A DNA stretch of 64,000 nt from positions 1-64,000 of the forward strand of contig NZ_VELE01000007.1 of assembly GCF_007681555.1 (NCBI RefSeq), in the 5' to 3' direction. The DNA is from Kocuria salsicia (GTDB lineage Bacteria > Actinomycetota > Actinomycetes > Actinomycetales > Micrococcaceae). The notes beneath the pieces were generated by a model. That model worked only from the letters and a program-made list of their open reading frames with translations. It searched no databases and had not been told where the DNA came from. Positions 45,179 to 53,440 of this stretch are shown one piece after another. A program made the position numbers and the translations under genes. Within the stretch, counting starts at the first letter, position 1, and every line of letters starts with the position of its first letter.

Positions 45179-47155
45179 TCAGCGGAGCGCGGCGCGGACC
45201 ACCTTCCCGGTGCTCCGCGTCCAGGTGTACTGCGTGATCTCACCGGTCTTCACGGTGCGGAAGCGCTGGTAGGCACCCGCGGCGGTCTTCACCTCGGGCG
45301 AGGTGGGGTAGCCGCTGCCCGCCTCGTGGCCGTCGCGGGCCCACTGCTTGCCGATGGCCGACGTCTCCACGACGGGCTGCGCCCCGGTCGCCGCACTCCA
45401 GATGATCTTGGTGGTCTGCGTCGTCCCCGGGCGCACGAAGTTCTGGTAGGCCCCTGCGGTGCTCGTGGGCAGCTCGTCCTTGGCGGGCAGCCCGAAGGCG
45501 GCCGGACCGCCCAGCCGCGAGTAGCGGGTCCCGATGCCTTTCCAGGTCTCGACCCTGTGCGCGCCGGTCTCGTGGGACCAGTAGATGCTGGTGGCCCTGC
45601 CGTTCTTCGTGAAGGTCTGCACCACCCCACCCACTCCCGTGCTCAGCTCCCAGGTGGTCGGGGCACCCATGGCTGCGGCGCCTCCGTGCGCGTTGTAGTA
45701 GGTGGCAATGGCCCCGTGCACGGTGGGCTTCGCCCTGGCCACAGCCCGGGCCGCGGCGGCGCCGTTCACCTTCCGGTAGCCGCTGACGTTCGAACCGGTG
45801 CTGCGCAGGGTGTTGCGAATGGCCTCCACCCCCAGGTCCGGGTTGCGCTCCTTCATGATCGCGATCACCCCGGCCACGTGCGGAGCGGCCATGGAGGTTC
45901 CGCTGAGGTCCCCGTAGGCGGGTCTGCCGATCGAGTAGGTGCCCGTGTTCACCGTGGACCAGATGGGGGAACTCGCGTCTCCTCCGGGTGCCACGACGTC
46001 GAGCATGGGCCCCCAGTTCGTGTATCCCGTGAGCTGGTTACGGTAGGACGTGGCTCCCACCACGATGGCGCCACCGCAGTTGGCGGGCGAGGCCAGGTTC
46101 GCGCTCTTGGCCGCGTTGCCGGCCGCCACCACGAGGGGGACGTTGATCGCGTGCATCCGGTTGATGGCGTTCTGCATCACCGCGGGGCACGTCCCGGAGT
46201 CCCACGCCTCCGAGAGGTTGACCACCTTTGCCGGGTTCGCGTTCCTGGGCACTCCGGGGACGGGGATGCCCGCGGACCACATCACGCCGTCCGCGATGTC
46301 CGAGACGTACCCGCGGCCATCCGCCCCGAGCACGCGCGCGTGCTGGATCTTCGCGTCGGGGGCCACGCCGGCGATCCCCGCCCGGTTGTTCGTCTGGGCG
46401 GCGGCAATGCCCGCCACGTGCGAACCGTGCCACCAGGACGGCCGCCCCGGGCTCCAGTCCCCCTGGTCCTGCGGGTTCGCGTCACGTCCGTTGCCGTCCC
46501 GTGAGTGGTAGGTGTCCGAGAGGAAGTCGTAGCCGGGCACCGTCTTGGCGTTGAGGTCCGGGTGGTCGGTCTGGCCAGTGTCCGCAATGCCGATCACCAC
46601 GCCCTGACCGGTGCCCTGCCACCATGCGTTCGGCACGCCGATGTTTCGCGGACCCCACTGGTAGTTCCAGTTCGTGTCGTTCGGGGTGGCGGGAGGTGTC
46701 GCGGCGAGCGCCCCCACCACGATCTGGTCGGGCTCGGCGGACTCCACGGCGGGGTTCGCCTCGATGGCGGCCACCATGTCCTTCTGCTCCGCCGGGGAGA
46801 GCATGGTGTCCGTCTCCACGACGTCCTCGCCGCTGCCCGTGGTCCGGACCGTCTTCGCGCGGGGGAGGTCGCTTGCCTGGGCGGCCTGCGCGAGCGCGGC
46901 GCTGCGGCGCTCCTGGGGCACATCCTGCTTGTACTCCACGACGAACCGGTCGGTCTCCGGGAGCACACGCCCTTGCCCCGCCGGACCCCGTCCCAGGGAT
47001 GACACTCCTCCACCCACCGCCGGCTGCACCTGCGCGGCCTGCTCCCCCGACGACGTCGCTCCGCCCGGGGGTGCCGCCGCTGCGGGTCCCGCCGTGGCGA
47101 TCACGGCCGCCGACAGTCCCGCAGCAATCCAACCGCGCACTCGTGCGTTGCCCAT
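45179..47155 (-). CDS. Secreted subtilisin-like serine protease with LGFP repeats
   Basis: This 658-residue S8 protease has a signal peptide (basic N-terminus, hydrophobic core, AAAA cleavage region near residue 28), an I9-like propeptide (RFVVEYKQDVPQERR), then the triad: Asp in GIADTGQTDHP (about 192), His in WWHGSHVAGIAA (about 246), and Ser in LSGTSMAAPHVAG (about 420). The C-terminal 170 residues hold three LGFP-type repeats (around MGAPTTWE, FGLPAKDE, SGYPTSPE), which in Actinobacteria tie proteins to the cell envelope. The ATG has GGAGGAG upstream, and TACACT (47240-47235, minus) is a likely -10 box. It probably acts outside the cell, perhaps wall-associated. Confidence 0.92.
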   Translation of the reverse strand: MGNARVRGWIAAGLSAAVIATAGPAAAAPPGGATSSGEQAAQVQPAVGGGVSSLGRGPAGQGRVLPETDRFVVEYKQDVPQERRSAALAQAAQASDLPRAKTVRTTGSGEDVVETDTMLSPAEQKDMVAAIEANPAVESAEPDQIVVGALAATPPATPNDTNWNYQWGPRNIGVPNAWWQGTGQGVVIGIADTGQTDHPDLNAKTVPGYDFLSDTYHSRDGNGRDANPQDQGDWSPGRPSWWHGSHVAGIAAAQTNNRAGIAGVAPDAKIQHARVLGADGRGYVSDIADGVMWSAGIPVPGVPRNANPAKVVNLSEAWDSGTCPAVMQNAINRMHAINVPLVVAAGNAAKSANLASPANCGGAIVVGATSYRNQLTGYTNWGPMLDVVAPGGDASSPIWSTVNTGTYSIGRPAYGDLSGTSMAAPHVAGVIAIMKERNPDLGVEAIRNTLRSTGSNVSGYRKVNGAAAARAVARAKPTVHGAIATYYNAHGGAAAMGAPTTWELSTGVGGVVQTFTKNGRATSIYWSHETGAHRVETWKGIGTRYSRLGGPAAFGLPAKDELPTSTAGAYQNFVRPGTTQTTKIIWSAATGAQPVVETSAIGKQWARDGHEAGSGYPTSPEVKTAAGAYQRFRTVKTGEITQYTWTRSTGKVVRAALR

Positions 47156-47392
47156 ACCCGCTCCTCCTGCTCAGACCCGGGCCCGGTACGCCTCGTACCC
47201 AGGCGGGTGGGGGTGGACCTGGTGCTGCTTCCGAAGTGTATCCATCCGCGTAGATATGCGAGAGCAAACACGGAGTTCCCCGAATTGTGAAGGGGGCCCG
47301 AGTCTCCCGGGGCCGCGGACGGCGTCCAGCCCGTGAGCGGAGACGGTTCGGGACACACCGCTGCTCGCCCCTCCCTGAGGCCCGTGACTTTC

Positions 47393-47421
47393 TTGCCGCT
47401 GTGGCGACACACCGCTATGCT
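47393..47421 (+). promoter_or_regulatory. Promoter of the MFS transporter gene
   Basis: TTGCCG (47393-47398) and TATGCT (47416-47421) are 17 nt apart. Transcription would start near 47428, about 60 nt upstream of the ATG. Confidence 0.55.
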
Positions 47422-47487
47422 TGCGCGGCCCCCGCCGGTCTTCCGTGCGGGCGGATGCCGCCTCCTCTCACCGCTCGGAGCCCCCTC

Positions 47488-48978
47488 ATGCCCTCTGCCG
47501 CACCGACCGAAGAACGCCCGCAGTCCACCGCCGGGACCACCGCGACCATTGCCGTGCTGCTTGTGGCCGCGTTCGTGGTGATCCTCAACGAGACCGTCCT
47601 CAACGTGGCCCTGCCGCACATCATGGCGGACATGGCCGTGAGCGCGGCGACCGTCCAGTGGGTGACCACCTCCTTCATGCTCACCATGGCCGTGGTCATC
47701 CCCACCACGGGGTTCCTGCTGCAGCGCTTCGGCACCCGCACGGTCTTTGCCCTGGCCATGGGCAGCTTCTCCCTGGGTACACTGCTCGCCGCCCTGACCC
47801 CCAGCTTCGGTGTGCTGATCCTGGCCCGCGTGGTCCAGGCCTTCGGCTCTGCGATCATGCTGCCCCTGCTGATGACCACCATCCTGATGCTCGTGCCCAG
47901 GCAGCGGCGCGGTGTGGTGATGGGCAACGTGTCCATCGTGATCTCGGTGGCGCCCGCGCTCGGCCCCACACTGTCCGGCGTGATCCTGGCGCACTTCCCG
48001 TGGCGCACTATCTTCTGGTTCGTGCTGCCCATCTCCCTGCTGGCGCTGGTGATCGGGCTCGTGCGACTCAAGGACGTCAGCGAGCGCGGCAAGCTCACTC
48101 TGGACCTGGTCTCCGTGGCGCTTTCCGTGGTGGGCTTCGGGTCCCTCGTGCAGGGGCTCTCCGCCGTGGGCGCGGCCGGCTCCGAGACCGGCGGGCACAC
48201 CAGCTGGCTCTCCTCGACCGCCGGCGGAATCACCGTGCTGGTGCTCGGAGTGGTGCTCGTGGCGCTGTTCGTGTGGCGTCAGCTGGTCCTGCAGCGGCGC
48301 GACGAGGCCTTCCTGGACATGCGCACGTTCCGCCACCGGGACTTCACCGTGTCGGTCGCGGTGCTCGCGCTGGGCATGATGACGCTGTTCGGCGGCGTGA
48401 TCGTGCTGCCGCTGTACCTGCAGATCGGGCGCGGTCTGGACACCCTCGAGACGGGTCTGATCCTGCTGCCCGGAGGGCTGGTCATGGGGCTGCTGGGCCC
48501 GGTGGTCGGACGCCTGTTCGACGCGTGGGGCCCCCGTCCGCTGTCCGTTCCCGGCGCCGCCCTGCTGGCGCTCGTGATGTTCGGCTTCTCCCGACTGCAG
48601 GCGGACACCCCCGTGTGGTGGATCGTGACCCTGCAGATCGCGATGTCCGTGGGCCTGGCGCTGATCTTCACCCCGGCCTTCACCGCCGGACTGAACCCAC
48701 TGCCCCCGCACCTGTACTCGCACGGCTCGGCCACGCTCTCCACGCTGCAGCAGGTGGCCGGCGGCGCCGGTACGGCTCTGCTCGTGGGGGTGCTGCAGGC
48801 CGGCACTGTGGTCTCGCGGCGCGCGGACGGCAGCACCGTCACGGACTCCATCCCCGGTGTGCACGCCGCGTTCGTCACGGCCACCGTGATCGCCGTGGCC
48901 GTTACGGTGCTGACCTGCTTCATGCGCCGTGGCGAGCCCACGGAGCTCTCCCGGACGGGTGACGACACCGCAGCCTGA
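47488..48978 (+). CDS. MFS drug-export-type transporter (DHA2, 14 helices)
   Basis: The 496-residue protein has about 14 hydrophobic helices. DHA2/EmrB-type signatures include LNETVLNVALPHIMADM in helix 1, WVTTSFMLTMAVVIPTTGFLLQRFGTRTVF-type motif A region (key residues G-F-L-x-x-R-F-G), and VMGNVSIVISVAPALGPTLSGVIL (motif C). The closest described group is LmrB/FarB-like multidrug exporters; the substrate is unknown. The ATG at 47488 has GGAG 7 nt upstream. It stands alone, with its own promoter upstream and a terminator downstream. Confidence 0.9.
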   Translation: MPSAAPTEERPQSTAGTTATIAVLLVAAFVVILNETVLNVALPHIMADMAVSAATVQWVTTSFMLTMAVVIPTTGFLLQRFGTRTVFALAMGSFSLGTLLAALTPSFGVLILARVVQAFGSAIMLPLLMTTILMLVPRQRRGVVMGNVSIVISVAPALGPTLSGVILAHFPWRTIFWFVLPISLLALVIGLVRLKDVSERGKLTLDLVSVALSVVGFGSLVQGLSAVGAAGSETGGHTSWLSSTAGGITVLVLGVVLVALFVWRQLVLQRRDEAFLDMRTFRHRDFTVSVAVLALGMMTLFGGVIVLPLYLQIGRGLDTLETGLILLPGGLVMGLLGPVVGRLFDAWGPRPLSVPGAALLALVMFGFSRLQADTPVWWIVTLQIAMSVGLALIFTPAFTAGLNPLPPHLYSHGSATLSTLQQVAGGAGTALLVGVLQAGTVVSRRADGSTVTDSIPGVHAAFVTATVIAVAVTVLTCFMRRGEPTELSRTGDDTAA

Positions 48979-49035
48979 GGCCCCGGGGTCGCGTGATCTC
49001 CCGGGGGCGCGGCCCGCTGAAGCCCCCGGACACGA

Positions 49036-49075
49036 CGAAAGCCGCGGGTCCACTCTCGTGGACCCGCGGCTTTCG
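49036..49075. terminator. Bidirectional terminator between the MFS gene and tRNA-Ser
   Basis: A perfect 18-bp stem (49036-49053 with 49058-49075) closes a 4-nt loop. It lies 57 nt after the transporter stop and 36 nt beyond the 3' end of the convergent tRNA gene. Confidence 0.85.
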
Positions 49076-49110
49076 TGGTCCGCCCCGCGAACTCGCGGGA
49101 CGGACACCGG

Positions 49111-49200
49111 CGGAGACGGGGGGATTTGAACCCCCGGCCCGGGGTTAAACCGAGCCCTTCATTAGCAGTGAAGTCCATTCGGCCGCTCTGGCACGTCTCC
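49111..49200 (-). tRNA. tRNA-Ser (GCT anticodon)
   Basis: A 90-nt class II tRNA on the minus strand: acceptor GGAGACG/CGTCTCC (49200-49194 with 49118-49112), discriminator G, anticodon stem CTTCA/TGAAG around CTGCTAA with GCT at 49166-49164, a long variable arm and T-arm CCCC-TTCAAAT-like stem-loop. It reads AGC/AGT codons. Confidence 0.97.
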
Positions 49201-49260
49201 TCGGCCGTCCGTGATGCACCACCCCCGAAGGATGTGGCTCATCACAAAACAACGGATGTC

Positions 49261-49290
49261 ATCGTATCGGCCGGGTGCATGGGCGGTCAA
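49261..49290 (-). promoter_or_regulatory. Promoter of tRNA-Ser(GCT)
   Basis: On the minus strand TTGACC (49290-49285) and TACGAT (49266-49261) are 18 nt apart. The start site would be about 55 nt upstream of the tRNA, in an AT-richer leader. Confidence 0.6.
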
Positions 49291-49340
49291 AGCGGTAGGG
49301 GATCCAGCGCCGCCCCATGGCTCCGTGGTAGTCATGGTGC

Positions 49341-50507
49341 GTGAGCGTCCCGCTCAGTCCCCGCCGCCCGAAAGGTCCTCCTCCCGTGCGATCACTCGTC
49401 GTCACCGCCTGGTTCCCCGACGCGCAGACCCCCAGCCGAACCCCGTTCGTCGTGGAGCACTGCTGGGCCCTGCAGGAGGCGGGGCACGACGTCGCCGTCG
49501 TCCACATCACTATCGGCCGCGCCTCGGCGCCCACGTCCCAGGATGTCTACCAGGGCATCCCCGTGACCAGGGTCGCGCTCAACATCGCGGATCCCCTGAG
49601 CTACCTGCGGGTGGAGCGCCTGATCGCCACCGGCCTGCGCGGGGCGGACGTCCTGCACACCATGGCCTTCTCCGCCGTCCTCTTCGCAGCGGTGCCCTGG
49701 CTGACCCGACGGATCCCGTGGGTGCACACCGAGCACTGGAACGGCGTGGTCAACCCGGCCAGCGTGGGGCCCCTGTGGGAACGCACCGCGTGGCTGCGCC
49801 ATGCACTGCGGCTGCCGCACGCCGTCACCGGAGTGACCGGCGAGCTGTGCCGGGAGATGGCCCGTTTCTCGCGCCCCGGCGCCACCCACGTGGTGCCATG
49901 CGTCGTCGAGAACCCCCACCCGGCGCGGGAGTTCCCTGCAGCGCCCCCGATCCGGCTCGTGGGCGTGGGCGCGCTCATCGACCGCAAGCAGCCCGTCCGC
50001 GCGCTCGAGACCGTGGCCGAGCTCGTGGGCCGCGGCGTGGACGTGCACTACACCCTCGTGGGGAACGGCCCGCTCATGCAGACCCTGCGGGATACCGCCC
50101 GCAGCCTGGGCATCGAGGACCGGGTGGAGCTCACCGGTCCGATCCCCCCGGCGGAGGTGGCAGACCGGCTCTCCGCCGCCCACATCTTCTTCCTGCCGAG
50201 CGAGCAGGAGAACTTCTTCACCGCTGTCGCGGAAGCCATTGCCGCTGGCCGCCCCGCCGCCGTGCCGCTGAGCGGTGGCTTCGACGACTACTGCACGCCC
50301 GATAACTCCGTCCTCACGGACAGCTGGGACGTGCCGGTCCTCGCCGACGCCGTCGAGACCGCCTGGGAGCGGTTCCGCCACTCCTCCCCCGCGGAGATCG
50401 CGGGCACCGTGCGGTCCCGCTTCTCCCGTGCGGAGGTCGGAACCCTGTTCTCGAGGCTCTACCGCGCGGTCTCGGGCGGGGACCCTCGCACGGCGTCGAG
50501 TCGATAA
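49341..50507 (+). CDS. GT4-family glycosyltransferase
   Basis: The 388-residue protein is a GT-B fold glycosyltransferase: RSLVVTAWFPDAQTPSRTPFVVEHCWAL in the N-terminal domain, VHTEHWNG, and in the C-terminal donor domain RLVGVGALIDRKQPVRALE, YTLVGNGPLMQTLR and LPSEQENFFTAVAEAIAAGRP (E-x7-E signature). It probably adds a sugar to a lipid-linked or surface glycan; neither donor nor acceptor is known. The GTG at 49341 is the longest start; GTG 49386 (VRSLVVTAW) is an alternative close to the true domain start. A flippase gene begins 10 nt downstream, and the TAA stop doubles as half of that gene's -10 box. Confidence 0.85.
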   Translation: MSVPLSPRRPKGPPPVRSLVVTAWFPDAQTPSRTPFVVEHCWALQEAGHDVAVVHITIGRASAPTSQDVYQGIPVTRVALNIADPLSYLRVERLIATGLRGADVLHTMAFSAVLFAAVPWLTRRIPWVHTEHWNGVVNPASVGPLWERTAWLRHALRLPHAVTGVTGELCREMARFSRPGATHVVPCVVENPHPAREFPAAPPIRLVGVGALIDRKQPVRALETVAELVGRGVDVHYTLVGNGPLMQTLRDTARSLGIEDRVELTGPIPPAEVADRLSAAHIFFLPSEQENFFTAVAEAIAAGRPAAVPLSGGFDDYCTPDNSVLTDSWDVPVLADAVETAWERFRHSSPAEIAGTVRSRFSRAEVGTLFSRLYRAVSGGDPRTASSR

Positions 50508-50517
50508 ACTCCAGGGC

Positions 50518-52020
50518 GTGACGAAAACCCCCGCCCCCGCCACGTCCTCCGGCCGCTGGCGGGGCATCCTCTTCCCCCCGCCCAACCACGAGAACCGGGA
50601 CAACCCCCTCGGGTCCTCATTCGCCCTGACCGTGATTGCGGTCTTCGTGCAGGGGCTATCCCGCTTCGGGTACAGCCTGCTGGTGGGCAACATGCTGGGC
50701 AGCGAGATCCTGGGACAGGTCAACCTGGCCATCTCCCTCGCGCTGTTCCTGGTGCTTCTATGGCCCCAGGCCTCCGGGAACGCGGCCTCGAAGTTCATCG
50801 CTATGGCGCGCGGGCAGCAGCACCGCGAGGAGCAGCTGTCGGTTGCGGTCTACACCTCCCGCACCGCGGCCCTGGCCTCTGCGGTTCTCGCAGTCGCGGC
50901 CGTGGTGATCGCCACCTGGTTCCTGCACCTTCCCCCGAGCTACGCGCTCTCCACCGGGCTGCTGGTTATCGCGCTGTCCGCGTACAACTTCGTGCGCGGC
51001 GTGCGTACCGGCAACAACCAGTTCGTCACCACCGCCATCTGGGACTGCATCAGCTCCGGCATCACCCTCACCCTGCTGCTGGTAGTGCTGCTGGGCGGCC
51101 TCACGCCGCTGCTGCTCCTGCCCCTGAGCATCGGCTACCTCTGCTACGCCGTCCCTGGCTGGCCCCGACGCTCCGGTGGCCAGCTGCCCGCGTCCCTCAA
51201 GCGGCAGATCAACTCGTTCACCGCGTGGGCCGCGGTCAACATCATCACGGCGTCAGGGTTGCTGCAGCTGTCCATGATGCTCGGCAAGCACTACGACACC
51301 CCGCTGGCCGTCGGGCAGTACTCGGCCGCGGTGAGCATCGCGACCCCCGCGAGCATGCTCTCCTCGTCCATGCTCGTGGCCCTGGCCCCCGCCGTCGCCC
51401 GCATGTACACCGCCGGGGACATGGCGGGAGTCCAGCGCCAGCTCGACTCGATCCTGCGCGTGATGGTGCTCGTGTTCCTGCCGGTGTTCGGGGTGGGGAT
51501 CCTGTGGGCCAGACCTGTGATCCATCTGCTCTACAACGCCCGGGCCCACGAGTTCGAGGGCGCCGTACCCCTGCTGATGGTCCTGTTCTTCGCCGTGTCC
51601 GCCACCAGTTTCAACGCCTCCAACTCGCGCCTCAACGGCGGGGAGAGCTGGGGTGTCCGCGCGCTCGCCGGCTGCAACGCCCTGGGTCTGGTCCTCGGCA
51701 TCGCCACCGTCCTGTGGTGGGGGCCGAGCCTCGGAATCATGTCAGCGGCGCTGGGCTACCTGGTCGGGTGCCTCGTGAGCTCCCTGGGGCCCCTGGTCAT
51801 CGTGTGGATCCACGACCGCATGCACTGGGCGGGGCTGATGACGCGGGTGGCCCTGGGCTACCTGTTGATCCTGGCGGCCCTGTGGTTCATCCTCACCCTG
51901 CCGGGTCTGGGCACCACCGTGGTGGCGACCCTGAGTTTCCTCGTTGCCTGGTGCGCGATCTCGTGGCGCGACCTCGCCCCGCGGGTGGCCATGGTGGCCC
52001 GCAGGCTGCGGCGCTCCTGA
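50518..52020 (+). CDS. Polysaccharide/lipid-linked glycan flippase (Wzx-like, MOP superfamily)
   Basis: The 500-residue membrane protein has about 14 helices, typical of oligosaccharide flippases that move lipid-linked glycans across the membrane; an N-terminal FVQGLSRFGYSLLVGNMLGSEILGQVNLA and a central VGQYSAAVSIATPASMLSSSMLVALAPAVARMY match that family. The GTG at 50518 lies 7 nt after TAAACT (50505-50510), so transcription from this internal promoter would be leaderless. Its position between two glycosyltransferases suggests export of a small cell-surface glycan. No polymerase gene is visible nearby. Confidence 0.82.
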   Translation: MTKTPAPATSSGRWRGILFPPPNHENRDNPLGSSFALTVIAVFVQGLSRFGYSLLVGNMLGSEILGQVNLAISLALFLVLLWPQASGNAASKFIAMARGQQHREEQLSVAVYTSRTAALASAVLAVAAVVIATWFLHLPPSYALSTGLLVIALSAYNFVRGVRTGNNQFVTTAIWDCISSGITLTLLLVVLLGGLTPLLLLPLSIGYLCYAVPGWPRRSGGQLPASLKRQINSFTAWAAVNIITASGLLQLSMMLGKHYDTPLAVGQYSAAVSIATPASMLSSSMLVALAPAVARMYTAGDMAGVQRQLDSILRVMVLVFLPVFGVGILWARPVIHLLYNARAHEFEGAVPLLMVLFFAVSATSFNASNSRLNGGESWGVRALAGCNALGLVLGIATVLWWGPSLGIMSAALGYLVGCLVSSLGPLVIVWIHDRMHWAGLMTRVALGYLLILAALWFILTLPGLGTTVVATLSFLVAWCAISWRDLAPRVAMVARRLRRS

Positions 52021-52038
52021 GCCACGGCCGTACCGGCC

Positions 52039-53172
52039 TCAGGGACGGCGACACTTTACGAGTCCTCGCCGGTACCTCGCGATCTGCACGGCGCTGGCCA
52101 CGGCCACGCGCACAGGTGCCTGCCGTGCAAGCAGCCAGCGCGGGCCCTCGGTGAGCAGTGCCGCAGGAGTCCCGAACCGTCGTCGCGCCTCGAGGGCCGC
52201 GAGCAGCTCCCCCTCCTCCGCAGTGCCCTCGAGCAGGCTGAGCACGCGCCGGTCTGCACGCGAGAGCTGGTCCGCGACGTGCGGGGCGAAGCCCAGGAGC
52301 TCCGCGGCCACTGATTTCGTGGCCTGGGCCCTCCCCTCTCCCCACTGTCCTGAACGCACCGAGCGCTCCACGGCGGGAAAGAAGTTCACGCGGACGTACT
52401 TCAGGACGAACGAGGTGCGGAACGCAGCGGACACCCCGGCAAACCAGGGCTTGAGTGCGAGGTCCAGGGCCGCGGCCACCTCGTCCCGGATGGGAAGGGG
52501 CTGCCGGGAGACCCTCGCATCCGCATCCGTGTGGACCAGATAGCCCGGCGTCCCCGGGGCAAGGTCGATCCGGCGCACCCCTGTGCAGAGCGCCACGACG
52601 AAGGACTGGTCCTCACCGGTGCGGACGTCCTCGTCGAAGTACGCGCTCAGACGGCGGGCCGTGGCCACGCGCACCAGACCGAACGCGGAACTCCGGTAGG
52701 CCAGCCGGTCCCTGACGGGATCGAGCCGGGCAGAGCGGAACGGACGGGTGATGGGGGTGATGTCCACGCGGTCGTTCTCGTGGTGCTGGAACGGCATCAC
52801 GAGGTCGCTTCCCCGGTGCTCCGCGATCCCGATCCAGCGGGTCACGGCGCCCGGGTCAAGGGTGTCGTCGCTGTCCAGGAAGCTGACGTAGCGGGCGGTG
52901 GTGCGGCGCAGCGCCTCGTTGCGCGGGACTGCGGCGGTGGTTCCCCGGTCCTCGCACTCCAGCACCTGCACGGCCGCACGGTGCTCCGGGGGCAGCATCT
53001 CTCGGACCTGGTCCCCGGTGAGGTGGTGGGCCACCACGGTCACGCGGCACTGACCCGGCGCAGCCCCTCGGGCGGCCAGCCATGCTGAGGCCACGGCGCG
53101 TGCGAGCGGTCGCGAGGTGGAGTGGACGGGGATCACGATGTCCACGAGCGGATGAGCCGGGTGTTCGACCAT
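52039..53172 (-). CDS. GT2-family glycosyltransferase
   Basis: The 377-residue product has a GT-A domain: VDIVIPVHSTSRPLARAVAS at the start, CEDRGTTAAVPRNEALRRTTARYVSFLDSDDTLDPG (with the DxD-type metal site) and EDQSFVVALC, a likely catalytic region. A C-terminal helical region includes RVNFFPAVERSV. It is convergent with the flippase gene (18 nt apart), so the three genes form a small glycan locus. The ATG at 53172 lies 6 nt after TATCCT (53184-53179), a leaderless candidate. An 8-nt tandem repeat lies about 90-130 nt upstream. Confidence 0.83.
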   Translation of the reverse strand: MVEHPAHPLVDIVIPVHSTSRPLARAVASAWLAARGAAPGQCRVTVVAHHLTGDQVREMLPPEHRAAVQVLECEDRGTTAAVPRNEALRRTTARYVSFLDSDDTLDPGAVTRWIGIAEHRGSDLVMPFQHHENDRVDITPITRPFRSARLDPVRDRLAYRSSAFGLVRVATARRLSAYFDEDVRTGEDQSFVVALCTGVRRIDLAPGTPGYLVHTDADARVSRQPLPIRDEVAAALDLALKPWFAGVSAAFRTSFVLKYVRVNFFPAVERSVRSGQWGEGRAQATKSVAAELLGFAPHVADQLSRADRRVLSLLEGTAEEGELLAALEARRRFGTPAALLTEGPRWLLARQAPVRVAVASAVQIARYRRGLVKCRRP

Positions 53173-53262
53173 GCCACCAGGATAATTGAGCCCCGTCCGT
53201 GGAACCGCCAGCCGATCCCCGTGGACCCCTGCGGGAGGGCGCCTCGGCACATCTGACCCCTG

Positions 53263-53302
53263 GCACACGGGCACACGGGCACACGGGCACACGGGCACAC
53301 GG
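53263..53302. repeat. Octanucleotide tandem repeat (GCACACGG)x5
   Basis: Five perfect head-to-tail copies of GCACACGG run from 53263 to 53302, with a partial sixth (GCA). It lies between the recQ stop and the upstream region of the GT2 gene, about 90 nt before its start. The unit is not a multiple of three, and perfect arrays of this kind can vary in copy number by slippage. Confidence 0.95.
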
Positions 53303-53440
53303 GCAGGTCTCCCCCGTGGGGCGTCTGCCCCAGGACGCCCGGGCACGTTGTTCGCCTGCCGCGTCGGCGCCTGAACATCCAAGCCTCTGTGCGCCTCGGT
53401 TCCGCGCGGGGCGTCCCGTGCCGAGGGAGCCTGGCTCGAC

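Noticed and set aside
49201-49340. An integrated element at tRNA-Ser(GCT)
   Set aside because: No integrase or repeat of the tRNA 3' end was seen, and the nearby genes match the genome in composition.
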